From positions 228,501 to 292,500 of the forward strand of contig JABMCL010003070.1 of NCBI GenBank assembly GCA_018857735.1: a stretch of 64,000 nucleotides of DNA, in the 5' to 3' direction. The stretch's first letter is position 1. Every line of letters starts with the position of its first letter. The notes beneath the pieces were generated by a model. The model worked only from the letters and a program-made list of their open reading frames with translations, was not told where the DNA came from and did not search any database. This DNA is from Alviniconcha marisindica. Its lineage: Eukaryota; Mollusca; Gastropoda; Provannidae. Of this stretch, positions 47,701 to 58,519 are shown in pieces. The translations under genes were made by a program, and so were the position numbers.

Positions 47701-50700
47701 GGTACACAAAACATTGTGTTTCTTCTGTATGTATTGAAAATGTGCTAATGGATTTTGCAGATTTTTAGTGGCAGAGGCTGTCAGCAAACACTCTGTGGTT
47801 AGGTCCTCTTGTGAGAGTATTGGTTTTGACATTAGTTAATTAACATTCTTCCTCTGTGAGCTGTGAAACAAAAGTCAAATCAACCAACAGTAGAAATCTG
47901 TTGGCTTTTTTGTGTGCGTCAGTTTGGATGACAATGCTCACTTTCATGTGGCTGGGTGCTGTTTGGATGACAATGCTCACTTTCATGTGGCTGCCTGCTG
48001 TCTGGATGACAATGCTCACTTTCATGTGGCTGGGTGCTGTTTGGATGACAAGGCTCACTTTCATGTGGCTGGGTGCTGTTTGGATGACAAGGCTCACTTT
48101 CATGTGGCTGGTTGCTGTTTGGATGACAATGCTCACTTTCATGTGGCTGCCTGCTGTCTGGATGACAATGCTCACTTTCATGTGGCTGGGTGCTGTTTGG
48201 ATGACAAGGCTCACTTTCATGTGGCTGGGTGCTGTTTGGATGACAAGGCTCACTTTCATGTGGCTGCCTGCTGTTTGGATGACAAGGCTCACTTTCATGT
48301 GGCTGGGTGCTGTTTGGATGACAAGGCTCACTTTCTTGTGGCTGGGTGCTGTTTGGATGACAAGGCTCACTTTCATGTGGCTGGGTGGTGTTTGGATGAC
48401 AAGGCTCACTTTCTTGTGGCTGGGTGCTGTTTGGATGACAAGGCTCACTTTCATGTGGCTGCCTGCTGTTTGGCTGACAATGCTCACTTTCATGTGGCTG
48501 TCTGCTGTTTGGATAATGACGCTTTCTTTCATGTGGCCGTTTGCTGCTTATTGAGAACAGGCACTTTGGTTCTGGATGGAGCCTCTATGTTTTCCATTAC
48601 AGAGCAGGGATAGCTCAGTGGTTAGAGTGCCAGACTTATGATTGAAAGGTTGAGGGTTTGAATCCCTGCAGGAGCAGCAGGAGAATTTTCTTCTCCAGGG
48701 TCAACTTTCTGTGCTGATTCTTATTTCGGTATCTGTTCCACCCCCTTGCTACCACAGTAGCATGTAAAAGATCCAGACATTCTGCCAAAAGTACAGGTGG
48801 CAGGTTACAGCTAAACACGTATGCTGTTTTGCATGAAGTGACATGGTGCATGGTTGTATGGTGTACACAGAATGTGCTGAGACAGCAGCAGTTTCATGTG
48901 GCACCAGCCATGCCAGTGTTGTAAGTACACCACTTTGGTGGGTTTTGAAAAACATGCTATAATAAAGCTATTCACCCATGTAAAACCATGTGCAAGTGCA
49001 GCGAGTCTGCTCGAGAGAGGAGAATAGTGCTGTATAAAAGTGATCAACAAAAACAACAACTTTGGTAGGATCCTACTTCTTGATAATCCTCTGCTGAATA
49101 CACACCACTGCACAGCTGAAAAACAAACAAACAAACACACATACACAAAACTAATTGTTTTACACTATTGATATCAGTGATGAATTTGATACTGATCACA
49201 TAAATAGGACAATGCTGAACTTACTTACTGTGACCCAGTTGAGTCAGACATTGAAAGAAAAGTTAGTTTCAAATTTGTTTGCGCGATTTGGTGCAGGTAT
49301 CGGGGATCTTAAACAGCTGCAGGCTTTGGAAGTAAGCCACAACCACCTCCGATGGTTGCCACCCCAGCTTTCCCACTGCACCAACCTGTGCCAGTTGTGC
49401 GTGGATTCGAACCAGCTGGTGACTATTCCGCGACAACTGTGCAGCCTCACACAGCTCTCGGAGATCTCTGCCTGTGACAACTGTCTGGTTTCTTTGCCGC
49501 AGGGTAAGTGATTTGCAGGCTGTTAATTAAGTCAGTTGATCCTGCCACTGAAAGCACCTGTGTGGAAACAAATGCAACATGGTGAAGAGTTTCCAAAATA
49601 TCTTGAGAAAACTAATTGCGTGTGTGTGTGTGTGTGTGTGGATGGGTGGGGGGAGGGGTGTTGATTGCAATTAATGCAAAACTGGGTTCTGAGAATCAAA
49701 TGATAACTGATTTTATGAAGATGGCTGGTGCCCTTGCAAAGCTGGTTAAGTTTTTTTCATTGATTCAGCAAAGTCAACACACAGTGGGGTTAATTAGTGC
49801 TCTAAATAAATGTATATAAATAAATATTAAAACATTTAGAGCTCTGATTAACTCTCTTGTGTGTTGGTTCTGCATGAGTGCTCTGGCTTCGTTCTGTTTC
49901 AGATTTATTGATTCAGCAAACTGATTGATTTGGAACAAAGTGCAGCTATCACTTACCGTTTGTTACCTCATTTAAAAAGAAACGTGACACCCTTGTGTTT
50001 TTTTGTGCAAAATATTCTGCCAGGCTACATAATTTGTTCATCGGTGATGGAAAACAGCCCGTCCCTGGTAAGCCTTGTGGTTTCTGTGGACATTAAGCAC
50101 CATGTTTACTTACTATGGAAAACAAATGATTGTGTGTTGTCAGAGTGTTGAAAGTGAGGTGTGTTGCACCCCTCCCTAAAAGTCCTTATGGTCTCTGTGG
50201 ACATAAAGCAGCACTGAACTCAAGCTAGGTGTGTTGCATGCAGGTCCTGATTGGCTCATCGTGTCCATCATTCAAATTTGGCGACACATTAATTGGCTGT
50301 GTTGCAGATGACACGCGTTTAATTTTGGTGCTCTTGCAGATTTGGGTCTTATGCCATCCTTGCAAGATCTGTACGTAGACAACAACCCATACCTAGTGGC
50401 CATACCTGCCAGCACCCTCCATAAAACAATTGGATTCTGCAGGTGAGACGGTGCAATATAATGGGCCCTTTCTGGAAACATCATCTTGTGTTACCACAGT
50501 AGCATTTAAAGATCCCGGTCATTCTGCCAAAAGTGCAGGTGGCAGGTTACAGCTAGACACGCATACACCCTACCTATGTGGCTTTGAATGAAGTGACACT
50601 GTAACCTGGTGCATGGTCGAATGGTGTACCCAGAACTTGCGCTGAAACGGCAGCATTTCACGTGGCCCCAGCCATGCAACAACCACAGAGCGCTACCAGT

Positions 50701-51175
50701 ACACCACTTCCATGGATATTAATAATACATGCTATAAAAGGATAGAGTCACTCATTCAGAATCACATGCGATGTGCGCAGTGAGTCTGCTCGAGAGCAGA
50801 GAATAGCGCTATATAAAAACTATGAATAATAATAATAATCTTATGAATTGGTGAATGTGAGGAGAGAAAATCAGTCTGCTATGTAAAGGAAGAAAAGGGT
50901 TCTGGGCAGTACTCTGTCAAGGATTATGTTTTATTGTACTAAGTTATACTGTTGAGCATTGAAATCCAATTTGCATTGCATTCACACTGGTGTAGGTGTA
51001 TACGGAGTGGTAGACATAGTGTATTGTGTGTGGGATTTTTGTTTGAAATAACAGCATTTATGGTTATGCTGCACTGTCTGTCTGAAACACTTTCTCTTGG
51101 AAAGTTAGATCATCAAACACACTTGCATCTTTTAAATTGTCTTTGAAATCTCACCTCTTCAGGCTATCCTGTTGA

Positions 51176-51210
<35 letters not shown>

Positions 51211-51778
51211 CGTGCGTACATGTGTGTGTGTTTGCAGAAGTTTGTTTTAACAGTTTTTGTTCTTTGCCTTGTAATGGGCTATGTGCTCCAATTTGGTGAA
51301 ATAGCACATAAAAGAGTACATTTATATTATTATTATTTTATTCCCCCCAAAAGGTGACCTCAAGCAGAAATACATTACCTTCGCTTTTTTCTCTCCAGGT
51401 CTGGCCAGATGACAATTCCTGACAAAATATTGAGCATGCAGCGCTACGTAGCAATCAGTGCTGGGAAGGATGAGGAGGTAATTGTGCCAATGCCACCAGA
51501 AATTTGCTCCCTTGGACAGATCTGCACTAACTGCGTCCCTTCACTGTCAGAGCTGACTCTGCGACTGCTCTTTAAGGCAATACATAATACAGGTGAGGAT
51601 ATGACCAGATTGATAGCAATAGTGAATGCATTTCTGATGTGCCAAAGATCCCTCTATGGCTATGCATGTGTGAAGCTGAAAGCACGACACGTGAAACATG
51701 ACAACAACACACAACCTAATTTAATAATGCGTTACATATCTCACTCTTTCCCTCCCCCTCCCCTGCATCCACACAAAC

Positions 51779-51815
<37 letters not shown>

Positions 51816-54800
51816 TCACTACCTTTCCCTCTCTTCTCCCCTCTCTCCCAGTCCCTCTCCCCCCCCCCCCAACCCCCAAACAACAACAACCCACACACGC
51901 ATCAGTCAGCCAGTGAAGATGTCGGCAGCAAAATCAAGATTGACAAGATTACAAGACTATTTATTTGCCGGTGACACTAAAATGTGCACAGAAGCTTTTC
52001 TTGGCAATTTACCATTCATCACACTGCATTATCAACTAGATACAATAATACAGCTAGCCATGTATAAAAATTGTAAATGAATGGATATATGTGTGTGCAA
52101 AGGATCTTCAAAGAAACCAGCCTTCTTAAAACTAGTTTCGTCCAACAGGTGGAAAGAGACTGAAATACAAATTTCAAATCAATGATTTTGTTTTGAAAGT
52201 GCCCCCTTGATTTTACATTCAGCTTCTAAACTTTGTGTTTTACGTGTGATGAATATCATTACTTGCTGCATGCAACACATTAACTCGCCTGCAGTCATGC
52301 ACTGCCCACACCTTTGATCCATCATGAATGTTGATTAGTCATGTTGCTCCTGGCATTAATGTTGATTGCTCATGTTACCCATGACACGAACACTGATTGC
52401 TCATGTCACCACTGGCATGATGTGGATGTAGCTCCTGGATTGAATGTTGATAGCTCATGTCACCCTGGCAGGAATGTTGATTGCTCATGTCACCCATGGC
52501 ATGAATGTTGATAGCTCATGTACCCCTGGCATGAATATTGATTGCTCATGTCACCCCTGGAATGAATGTTGGTTGCTCATGTCACCAGTGGCATGAATGT
52601 TGATAGCTCATGTCACCCCTGGAATGAATGTTGGTTGCTCATGTTACCTGTGGCATGAATGTTGATTGCTCATGTCACCCCTGGAATGAATGTTGGTTGC
52701 TCATGTTGCCTGTGGCATGAATGTTGATTGCTCATGTCACCCCTGGAATTAACGTTGGTTGCTCATGTTGCCTGTGGTATGAATGTTGATTGCTCATGTC
52801 ACCCCTGGAATGAATGTTGGTTGCTCATGTTGCCTGTGGCATGAATGTTGATTGCTCATGTCACCCCTGGAATTAATGTTGGTTGCTCATGTCACCTTTG
52901 GCATGAACATTGATTGCTCATGCTGCCCTTGGCATGAATGTTGCCTGTGGCATGAATGTTGATTGCTCATGTCACCCCTGTAATTAATGTTGGTTGCTCA
53001 TGTTACCTGTGGCATGAATGCTGATTGCTCATGTCACCCCTGGAATTAATGTTGATTTGCCCCCAAAAGTTGCCTGTGGCATGAATGTTGATTGCTCATG
53101 TCACCCCTGGAATTAATGTTGGTTGCTCATGTCACCTTTGGCATGAACGTTGATTGCTCATGCTGCCCTTGGCATGAATGTTGCCTGTGGCATGAATGTT
53201 GATTGCTCATGTCACCCCTGGAATTAATGTTGGTTGCTCATGTCACCTTTGGCATGAACATTGATTGCTCATGCTGCCCTTGGCATGAATGTTGCCTGTG
53301 GCATGAATGTTGATTGCTCATGTCACCCCTGGAATTAATGTTGGTTGCTCATGTTGCCTGTGGCATGAATGTTGATTGCTCATGTCACCCCTGGAATTAA
53401 TGTTGGTTGCTCATGTTGCCTGTGACATGAATGTTGATTGCTCATGTCACCCCTGGAATTAATGTTGGTTACTCATGTCACCCTTGGCATGAACATTGAT
53501 TGCTCATGCTGCCCTTGGCATGAATGTTGGTAGCTCATGTCACCACTGACATGATCGTTGATTGCTTAATTTGCCCCTGGCATGAATGTTGATAGTGATA
53601 GCCCATGTTGCCCCTGGCATAAATGTTGGTTGCTCACATTGCCACTGGCATGATTGCTTATGATGCCCATGGCATGATTGTTGATTGCTTAATTTGCCCT
53701 TGGTATGAGTGTTGATTGCTCATGTTGCCAGGGGAACAAGATCAGGCAAAAGCCACTGGGCCAGCTGTGATTTTTTTAAATGGCAGTTTTTGACCATTTT
53801 CTACATAGATGCAAACATAATTCTGAGTTGAAAACAAAGTCAGCAGAGGATTTTAAAGCAGAGTCAACCATTTGTAGTTTTTAAGATGTCGGAAAAAGTC
53901 CTGTGTATACAGCAAATAAGTATACTTAATTATTTTTTTTTAAATCAAAAAATCTTGAGGTTTGTTATAATTTTGGTGTAACTTGCTGACATAATTATGT
54001 TGTTACCTTTTTACTAAGATCAGTCTAAGTAAGTAACTTGGTGTTTTATGATCAGTCAACCAGTATAGTTATATCAGGGTGACAGGATCAGTGTAGTATC
54101 ACATGCAAATACTTTCAACAAAAAGGAAGAAATTTAAGAGAAAGGCGAAGTCATCTTGGACAAAATATTTTTTGAGAAGGCTAGTTACTTTAAATTTAAT
54201 GTTATCAGAAGTATCAGACAGGGGACGTTCTGAGATTGTGACAGATCTCAGGTGAGCGGAGGGGATTTGTTTTCATAATTTCAACTCAGTAAGCGACAAA
54301 ATCTTCAATTTGTTGAAGGAGGTTGTTTTAGCCCAGTCTGTCTGGCGACTGTCTCAGAGTTGGGTGCCACTGAACAGTCTTGTCTGCCTGCACCTGACTC
54401 GGAGTCAGATGCAGAAACTCATTTCATCAAACTGGTTTTAGAAGTCTTCCTTCAGTTCTTCCCACCTGCCACAATCAGAGCAAATGTTGCTGAATTTTCT
54501 TCGTATTTTCACAAATTTCTGCAACATCACGAGCAAGTGCTGACGCTACACACTCAGGGAGGTTTTAGCTGAGGTGTTTGTTGACAAGAACAGTGATTTT
54601 GATCCAGATGTTGCTGAGTCTTTATCGTGTTCATGCAAGCAAGTGTGTGAAACCGGTCGGCACAATAGTGTGGAAGTAACCGTTTTCAGACTGTCTTTGA
54701 TGCTGAAAATACAGTAGTAACACCTCAAATATCCTTCCTTTGTCTTTCACCAGCTACTGAAAGATAGCGAACGAATGATATTTACTGAAAACTGAGGACA

Positions 54801-56896
54801 GTGTTGCCTGTTCAATTTTGATAATGCGTGCACATTTTGGTAGCTCCGCCTTCTCTAGAAGTGGAGTTAATGAGCTCTAAACACGGCAGCTGTGGTTTTT
54901 GAGCAGCAAGGCTAAAAACGCCCAGGCATCAGAGCAGAGGCTGCACGGGCATTAAAGCCTCCAGGGCTGAAAGGATTAAGAAAGAGGCAACCTTTAAAAC
55001 CCGCCTGGCCTGGCACTGCAGGGAATGTCAGTGCACTCACCTCTAAAATCAATGTTTGGCCATTTTCCTCGAGTTGTCGCCTCTAAAATCAATGCTTGGC
55101 AATTTTCCTCCAGTCGTTGCCTCATTTCTGGAGGTCATGCAGGTATCTTGTAGATGAGGAATGACAGGCCTTGGAGTTTAAAGCCACAATCTCCCACAGA
55201 AAGGCCTTGAGTGGCATGGTACTATCAAGGGAGAGGAATGCAAAGCCCTAATTAGAAAAAAAAGAAGGAAAAGAATATTTCTGCTTTTAGTTCTCTCCGA
55301 GAGGAGCTGTTCTCGTTACTACTGACTATAACCATAGGGTTCTTTGCTTGACAAGAGGTTTTACTCTATATTTTCTTTTCTTTTCTTGATTCGGCCTGTT
55401 CCTTCCTTGTCCTTCATTGTGCCTTTTCACTGTTCTCAGCCCTGCAGTTTCATGTTCGCAAGTCTTCAGCAGTAAGTGTGTTTTATGCATGGCTGCATAT
55501 ACGTGTCCAGCAGTTGGGTCCGTTGGGCAGGCATCTGAAATAATATTGGTTTGATTTTTCAAATCAAATATGATCAAGTTGTACCTTAGAGAGTCCACAG
55601 TAACAGTGCTACATTACCCTTCTAGCACGTGCACTGTTTCGTGAAGGTTTCCAGTTTTTGTACATCATCATGTAATGGGGGAACTTAAATTTGCCAAGGA
55701 GCTTGAGACAGTACTACCTGTTTCAAAGGCAATGCTGGAAAACTTCTGAGAGATGGGCAGAGTGCATGTGGACTTTCCCTCAGTGGGTTGGATGCCATCT
55801 TAAGCTGGAATGAACTAAACTGCCATGGAGTCAGGGATGCGCCCCTTCCTCTTCTTCAGTTTCCAGCTGCCTTAATTTGTATTTTCTTCATGTCTGACCA
55901 GCGGCATATGAGTCTGAGAAATGTTGGGTGAAAAATTGTCACTGAAAAGACTAGAGATTCAGTCTGGTTTTCTTGACAGAGTAGAAGAGGTGCAATGCAG
56001 CCACGATTGAAACTGGGACTTGCACTGTGAAAAAACCCCGGCTAGCCAATGATTCAGGAATATCAGGCTAAAAGTGAAAAGCCTGCAGCTGTTCTGCCTT
56101 GGCATCCTGGTTGACTGGGTGCAAAAATACAAGTTACTTACTGCTTTGCCTTGGTGTTTTTTCTTTAGGTAGTATTTATCTTGGTGGGAAATTGCAATGT
56201 TGCTTTATGAGCATATGTGGTAAGTACACATACATCACTTTGTACAGATGAAAATGTTTACTGTGAAATGTGGGTGATCTTTAAAAAAATAAAAAAATAC
56301 TGTCAGTTCTCTTCACTTTTCATTTACTTCCATTCCAGTCTTTGTCAGCTGACACCTGAAATGATGGACTGCTTCTCTTTCAGCCACCCAGGCTGGTTTA
56401 CAAGAAGGCAAAGTTCCATATTTTCAAAACACAGTTGGTTCCCATTACTGTCCATCCAGTGTTTGTCCGCTGTCACCTGAAATGATCTCGACTCTTTCAT
56501 TGATGCTGGTTTAGAAAAGGGTGTAGTTCCCATCTTTTTAAAATACAGTTTCTTTTCGCTGTCCATCTCTGCTGCTCCGATGTTTGTCCGCCGTCACCTG
56601 AAATGATTGACTGCCTGTCTCTTTCAGCCACCTGGACTGGTTTACAAGAGGGTGAAGTTCCAGCGGAACTGATGACTTTCCTGGAGACGCCAACAGCTCA
56701 TTGCCAGCACTGCGGTGCGGAAATCTTCATCTCCGCTTTTCCGGTGATCTTCCGAGCACAGGTGCAGGCCTACAACCTGGTGCTGTTGGGACTTTGCTGC
56801 TCGTCAACCTGTGTTCGGCAGTGCTCGCTGATTGTCCACCTTCCCCTTCTGTACCCACGGCTGGAGGACTTGGCGTTGGCCCTTGTGCTTGCCTGA
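44531..56896 (+). CDS. LRRC28: LRRC28 orthologue, 8 coding exons, 400 residues
   Basis: Leucine-rich repeat-containing protein 28, a conserved animal protein of poorly defined function, presumed to be a protein-interaction scaffold. The joined frame has an N-terminal cap MYLNYRQLQSLPLWLFD (vertebrate LFLNYRNLHHFPLELL), eight LRRs of the LxxLxLxxNxLxxLP type (about residues 55-245), a YVDNNPYLVAIP last repeat as in vertebrates, and a C-terminal Cys-rich part with HCQHCGAEIF and GLCCSSTC, equivalent to HCHRCSEPMF and AYCCSTQC. These could bind zinc (inference). Human LRRC28 is 367 residues; here the N-terminus and the tail after the Cys motif are longer. All splice phases agree. The ATG at 44531 is the first in the exon and in frame. 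Confidence 0.94.
45036..45150. repeat. Dispersed repeat C, copy 2
   Basis: gcaaacctactttacatgat to acatcatgcaggcatatata, similar to 43116-43232. Just upstream, a duplicated 54-bp block (ttggcaattggttagacatg and tcggcaattggctagacatg) occurs at 44930-45020. Confidence 0.7.
45295..45332 (+). CDS. LRRC28: LRRC28 exon 2 (38 bp)
   Basis: Acceptor tttgattttgcag, donor gtaagt. Encodes PPEIKMLCHLTEL, completing LRR1 and starting LRR2. Small size equals that of exon 3, reflecting half-LRR exon units. Confidence 0.9.
45333..47032. other. LRRC28 intron 2, mostly unique
   Basis: Poly-C 45386-45416, dispersed tail-like sequence 45950-46020, poly-G of about 27 at 46330-46356, (AT)n at 46571-46587, and element A fragment at 46757. 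No coding evidence. Confidence 0.5.
46757..46950. mobile_element. Hairpin element A, truncated copy
   Basis: atctgaaacagaacgaggcc at the left and gttacgtatattaactccct at the right, with the interior replaced or deleted. Confidence 0.75.
47033..47070 (+). CDS. LRRC28: LRRC28 exon 3 (38 bp)
   Basis: Acceptor ttttgttttcag, donor gtatgt. Encodes YLSNNALKTLPE, the core of LRR2. Confidence 0.93.
47499..47636 (+). CDS. LRRC28: LRRC28 exon 4
   Basis: Acceptor gtaaatgacag with a GT-rich rather than pyrimidine upstream, donor gtgtgt. Encodes ELGELTQLELLGVSDNQLTS and RLQISRNKLRQLPA, LRR3-4. Confidence 0.94.
47920..48540. repeat. 39-bp minisatellite, about 16 copies
   Basis: Unit tttggatgacaaggctcact + ttcatgtggctgggtgctg. 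Because 39 is a multiple of 3 the array is open on both strands for over 220 codons; the peptide repeats (WMTRLTFMWLGAV) are artefacts. Confidence 0.97.
48604..49056 (+). mobile_element. tRNA-derived SINE
   Basis: The 5' end is tRNA-like: A box tagctcagtgg at 48611-48621 and B box ggtttgaatcc at 48655-48665, with the arm ggttagagtgccagactt between. A 3' body follows (accacagtagcatgtaaaag, ctgccaaaagtacaggtggc, ggagaatagtgctgtataaa). A second copy is at 50488. The A/B boxes look intact, but tRNA function is not expected. Confidence 0.88.
49297..49503 (+). CDS. LRRC28: LRRC28 exon 5
   Basis: Acceptor gatttggtgcag, donor gtaagt. Encodes LRR5-7, for example LEVSHNHLRWLP, LCVDSNQLVTIP and ISACDNCLVSLP. 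Confidence 0.96.
49786..49905. mobile_element. Hairpin element A, minimal copy
   Basis: ggttaattagtgctctaaat + aaatgt pairs with acatttagagctctgattaa; about 75-bp hairpin followed by the element's outer arm gagtgctctggcttcgttctg. Confidence 0.75.
50340..50442 (+). CDS. LRRC28: LRRC28 exon 6
   Basis: Acceptor gtgctcttgcag, donor gtgaga. Encodes LQDLYVDNNPYLVAIPAST then HKTIGFCR, the last LRR and cap, matching vertebrate YVYVDNNIHLKGLP and KVIGCSG. Confidence 0.96.
50488..50845 (+). mobile_element. SINE, 5'-truncated copy
   Basis: gttaccacagtagcatttaa + agatcccggtcattctgcca to gagaatagcgctatataaaa, ending in (aat)n. Lacks the tRNA-like head. Confidence 0.85.
51399..51592 (+). CDS. LRRC28: LRRC28 exon 7
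   Basis: Acceptor cttttttctctccag, donor gtgagg. Encodes SGQMTIPDKILSMQRYVAIS, VPMPPEICSLGQICTNCVPS and LSELTLRLLFKAIHNT, matching vertebrate QELAMRGLYH in position. CTNC adds to the Cys content. Confidence 0.93.
51593..52300. other. Start of LRRC28 intron 7
   Basis: Contains (CA)n at 51780-51812 and C-rich DNA at 51730-51885. An open frame after it (to 52077) has no recognised similarity and is not joined to the gene. Confidence 0.5.
52300..53740. repeat. 31/62-bp minisatellite, about 40 half-units
   Basis: Two alternating 31-bp forms: gcatgaatgttgattgctca + tgtcacccctg and gaattaatgttggttgctca + tgttgcctgtg. Clear higher-order dimer (62 bp) in the centre, single diverged units at the ends. 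Confidence 0.96.
53740..56340. other. Unique part of LRRC28 intron 7
   Basis: Includes a 70-codon frame at 54360-54572 without recognised family and a duplicated cctctaaaatcaatg motif at 55040-55100. No element or gene supported. Confidence 0.5.
56345..56627. repeat. Three copies of the LRRC28 last-exon 5' edge
   Basis: cacctgaaatgatggactgc + ttctctttcag|ccacccaggctggtttacaa (decoy junction 56383/56384), a shorter copy at 56474-56520, and the real edge ctgtctctttcag|CCACCTGGACTGGTTTACAA at 56627/56628. Linkers of about 100 bp also correspond (aaaacacagttggttcccat and aaaatacagtttcttttcgc). Confidence 0.92.
56628..56896 (+). CDS. LRRC28: LRRC28 last exon
   Basis: Acceptor ctgtctctttcag. Encodes GEVPAELMTFLETPTAHCQH then CGAEIFISAFPVIF and LVLLGLCCSSTCVRQC; stop TGA at 56894-56896. 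The C-x2-C and CC-x3-C pairs match the vertebrate LRRC28 end. About 25 residues follow the last Cys, more than in vertebrates. Confidence 0.95.
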
Positions 56897-57029
56897 GGGG
56901 TCAGGACGGGGTTCCCGCAGTCCTTGCTGGTGTAATATGTTTTGGAATTTTGGTGACTGAGGGTGCAAGGCTTCGTAGGTACTTATGTGGTTTGGGATTG
57001 GGTGACTGTGGGCACAAAGGGCTCATAGA

Positions 57030-57270
57030 TGTTTTGGTTTAGTAATGGGGATGCACACTTTGTAGGTGAGTCCTAACTCCTTGTAAGGCCATGTCCTAAA
57101 TCCTTGCAAGGCCTTGTAGGTGTTTAGGTTTAGTAACGGGGTCTTTGCACTTTGTAGGCGGATCCTATCTCCTTGCAAGGCCTTCTAAGTGCTTAGGTTT
57201 AGTAACGGGGTCTTTGCACTTTGTAGGTCGATCCTATCTCCTTGCAAAACATTTTGGGTGCCTCAGTCTT
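57030..57270. repeat. About 66-bp repeat in LRRC28 3' UTR, 3-4 copies
   Basis: ggtttagtaacggggtcttt + gcactttgtagg then gatcctatctccttgcaagg + cctt recur. Confidence 0.9.
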
Positions 57271-58229
57271 GATTTTTGCCCAAACCTAAAAATCCCAGAG
57301 CAAACATTGTTCCGCTGTGTCCCGTAGCAAGTTGGCTCCACAGATCAATAACGGTGAAGCAGACCACCAGACAATCAAGAATGTTATTGGCAGTTACTAA
57401 GTTAGCGCCTTTGAGAGGTTGTCTGAGCAATAAGTGCCCCAGAACTAAATTGGTATTTCATACAAAGAAAAAGGAGCAAAAATTAAAGTTGTATAAAAAT
57501 GTTGAAGATTGCCGTATGGAAACAGCAGTTGTCGTGTGTGTGAACTTGTTAAGAGAGAAAGAGGCATGAGGTGGACCTTGCAGGAGCCCATGAGGCCCAT
57601 GTGAGGTCCTTCAGGGTCCTTGTTTTCCTTCACTGGAAACATGTGGCAATCCTACCGGAGACTGGATGATGGTGATGCTGATGCTGCTGAGACTGGATGA
57701 TGGTGATGCTGCTGCTGCAACCCTTTGTGGTGTTTTTGTGTGCTCTGGACAAATGAGGGATGCAAACCTGGGCCAACTCTGAGCCACCGAGAAAGCAGCC
57801 ATCATCGGCTGTGCACTGTGCTTCATGCTCGTGAACAAAAGAACCAAGCCAGTAACGCTTTGTGGTTGGCTGAAAGACAGGTTTGCTCTTTTGTATATTT
57901 TCAGCATCGCTCTCTGGATATACAGTATTGACGGTTTCTCAGCGGTCCTAACTTTTTTCCTTTTCTTTTTTAAGAGTGGTTTCCCTACATAAAGGCATGG
58001 ACATTTTTTTTCTAAAGAAAAGAAAAATTGTACAGAAATGGTTTTGGGGAAAAAAAGGAGGAATTTTACTGCATCAAGAGTGTAATAATTACCATGTCGT
58101 TATAATGAAGGTGTAGCCTATGGATCACAGATCACTCACCCTCTTTGTCATGGGCATTATTTGATGGTGAAACTGAAATGAACTACTTACTCTATGATAC
58201 AAAACTGTCTGCTCTGTTTGGATTGTGAC

Positions 58230-58235
58230 AATAAA
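58230..58235 (+). terminator. Candidate LRRC28 poly(A) signal AATAAA
   Basis: gacAATAAAtgtatttatgc, about 1.3 kb after the stop. Would give a 3' UTR of roughly 1350 bases. Not proven. Confidence 0.45.
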
Positions 58236-58519
58236 TGTATTTATGCAATACTGAAAGAGTGTTAACTTGTAACTCCTTATGCTTATGACAATATGAGTAC
58301 AGGAACAAACAACATCACCAAAACTAGTACAGGAACAAATAACATCACCAAAACTAACAAACAGTTCCCCCCCCCCCCCCCCCTCTTCCCCCACCTGAAC
58401 AAGTTGTAGACTTGTTTACTTAATCAGTTGGTGATTTAAAATTGGAATTTTCCAGCGGGAATTTTTCAAAATGAAAGTCAGTGGAGACAGCTAGTCACTC
58501 TACTGACGCTGGTTATTCC

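Noticed and set aside
47840..48613. 230-codon frames on both strands
   Set aside because: Product of a 39-bp repeat whose length is a multiple of three.
48604..48676. Functional tRNA gene
   Set aside because: A and B boxes are present, but the sequence is joined to a SINE body that is repeated at 50488, and the acceptor stem does not close obviously.
51409..52080. Extension of LRRC28 exon 7 to a 223-codon frame
   Set aside because: Splicing at 51592 (gtgagg) to the last exon restores the conserved Cys-rich C-terminus in phase; the extension runs through CA repeats.
54360..54572. 70-codon plus frame with an acidic DSESDAE start
   Set aside because: No splice or family evidence; intronic, single short frame.
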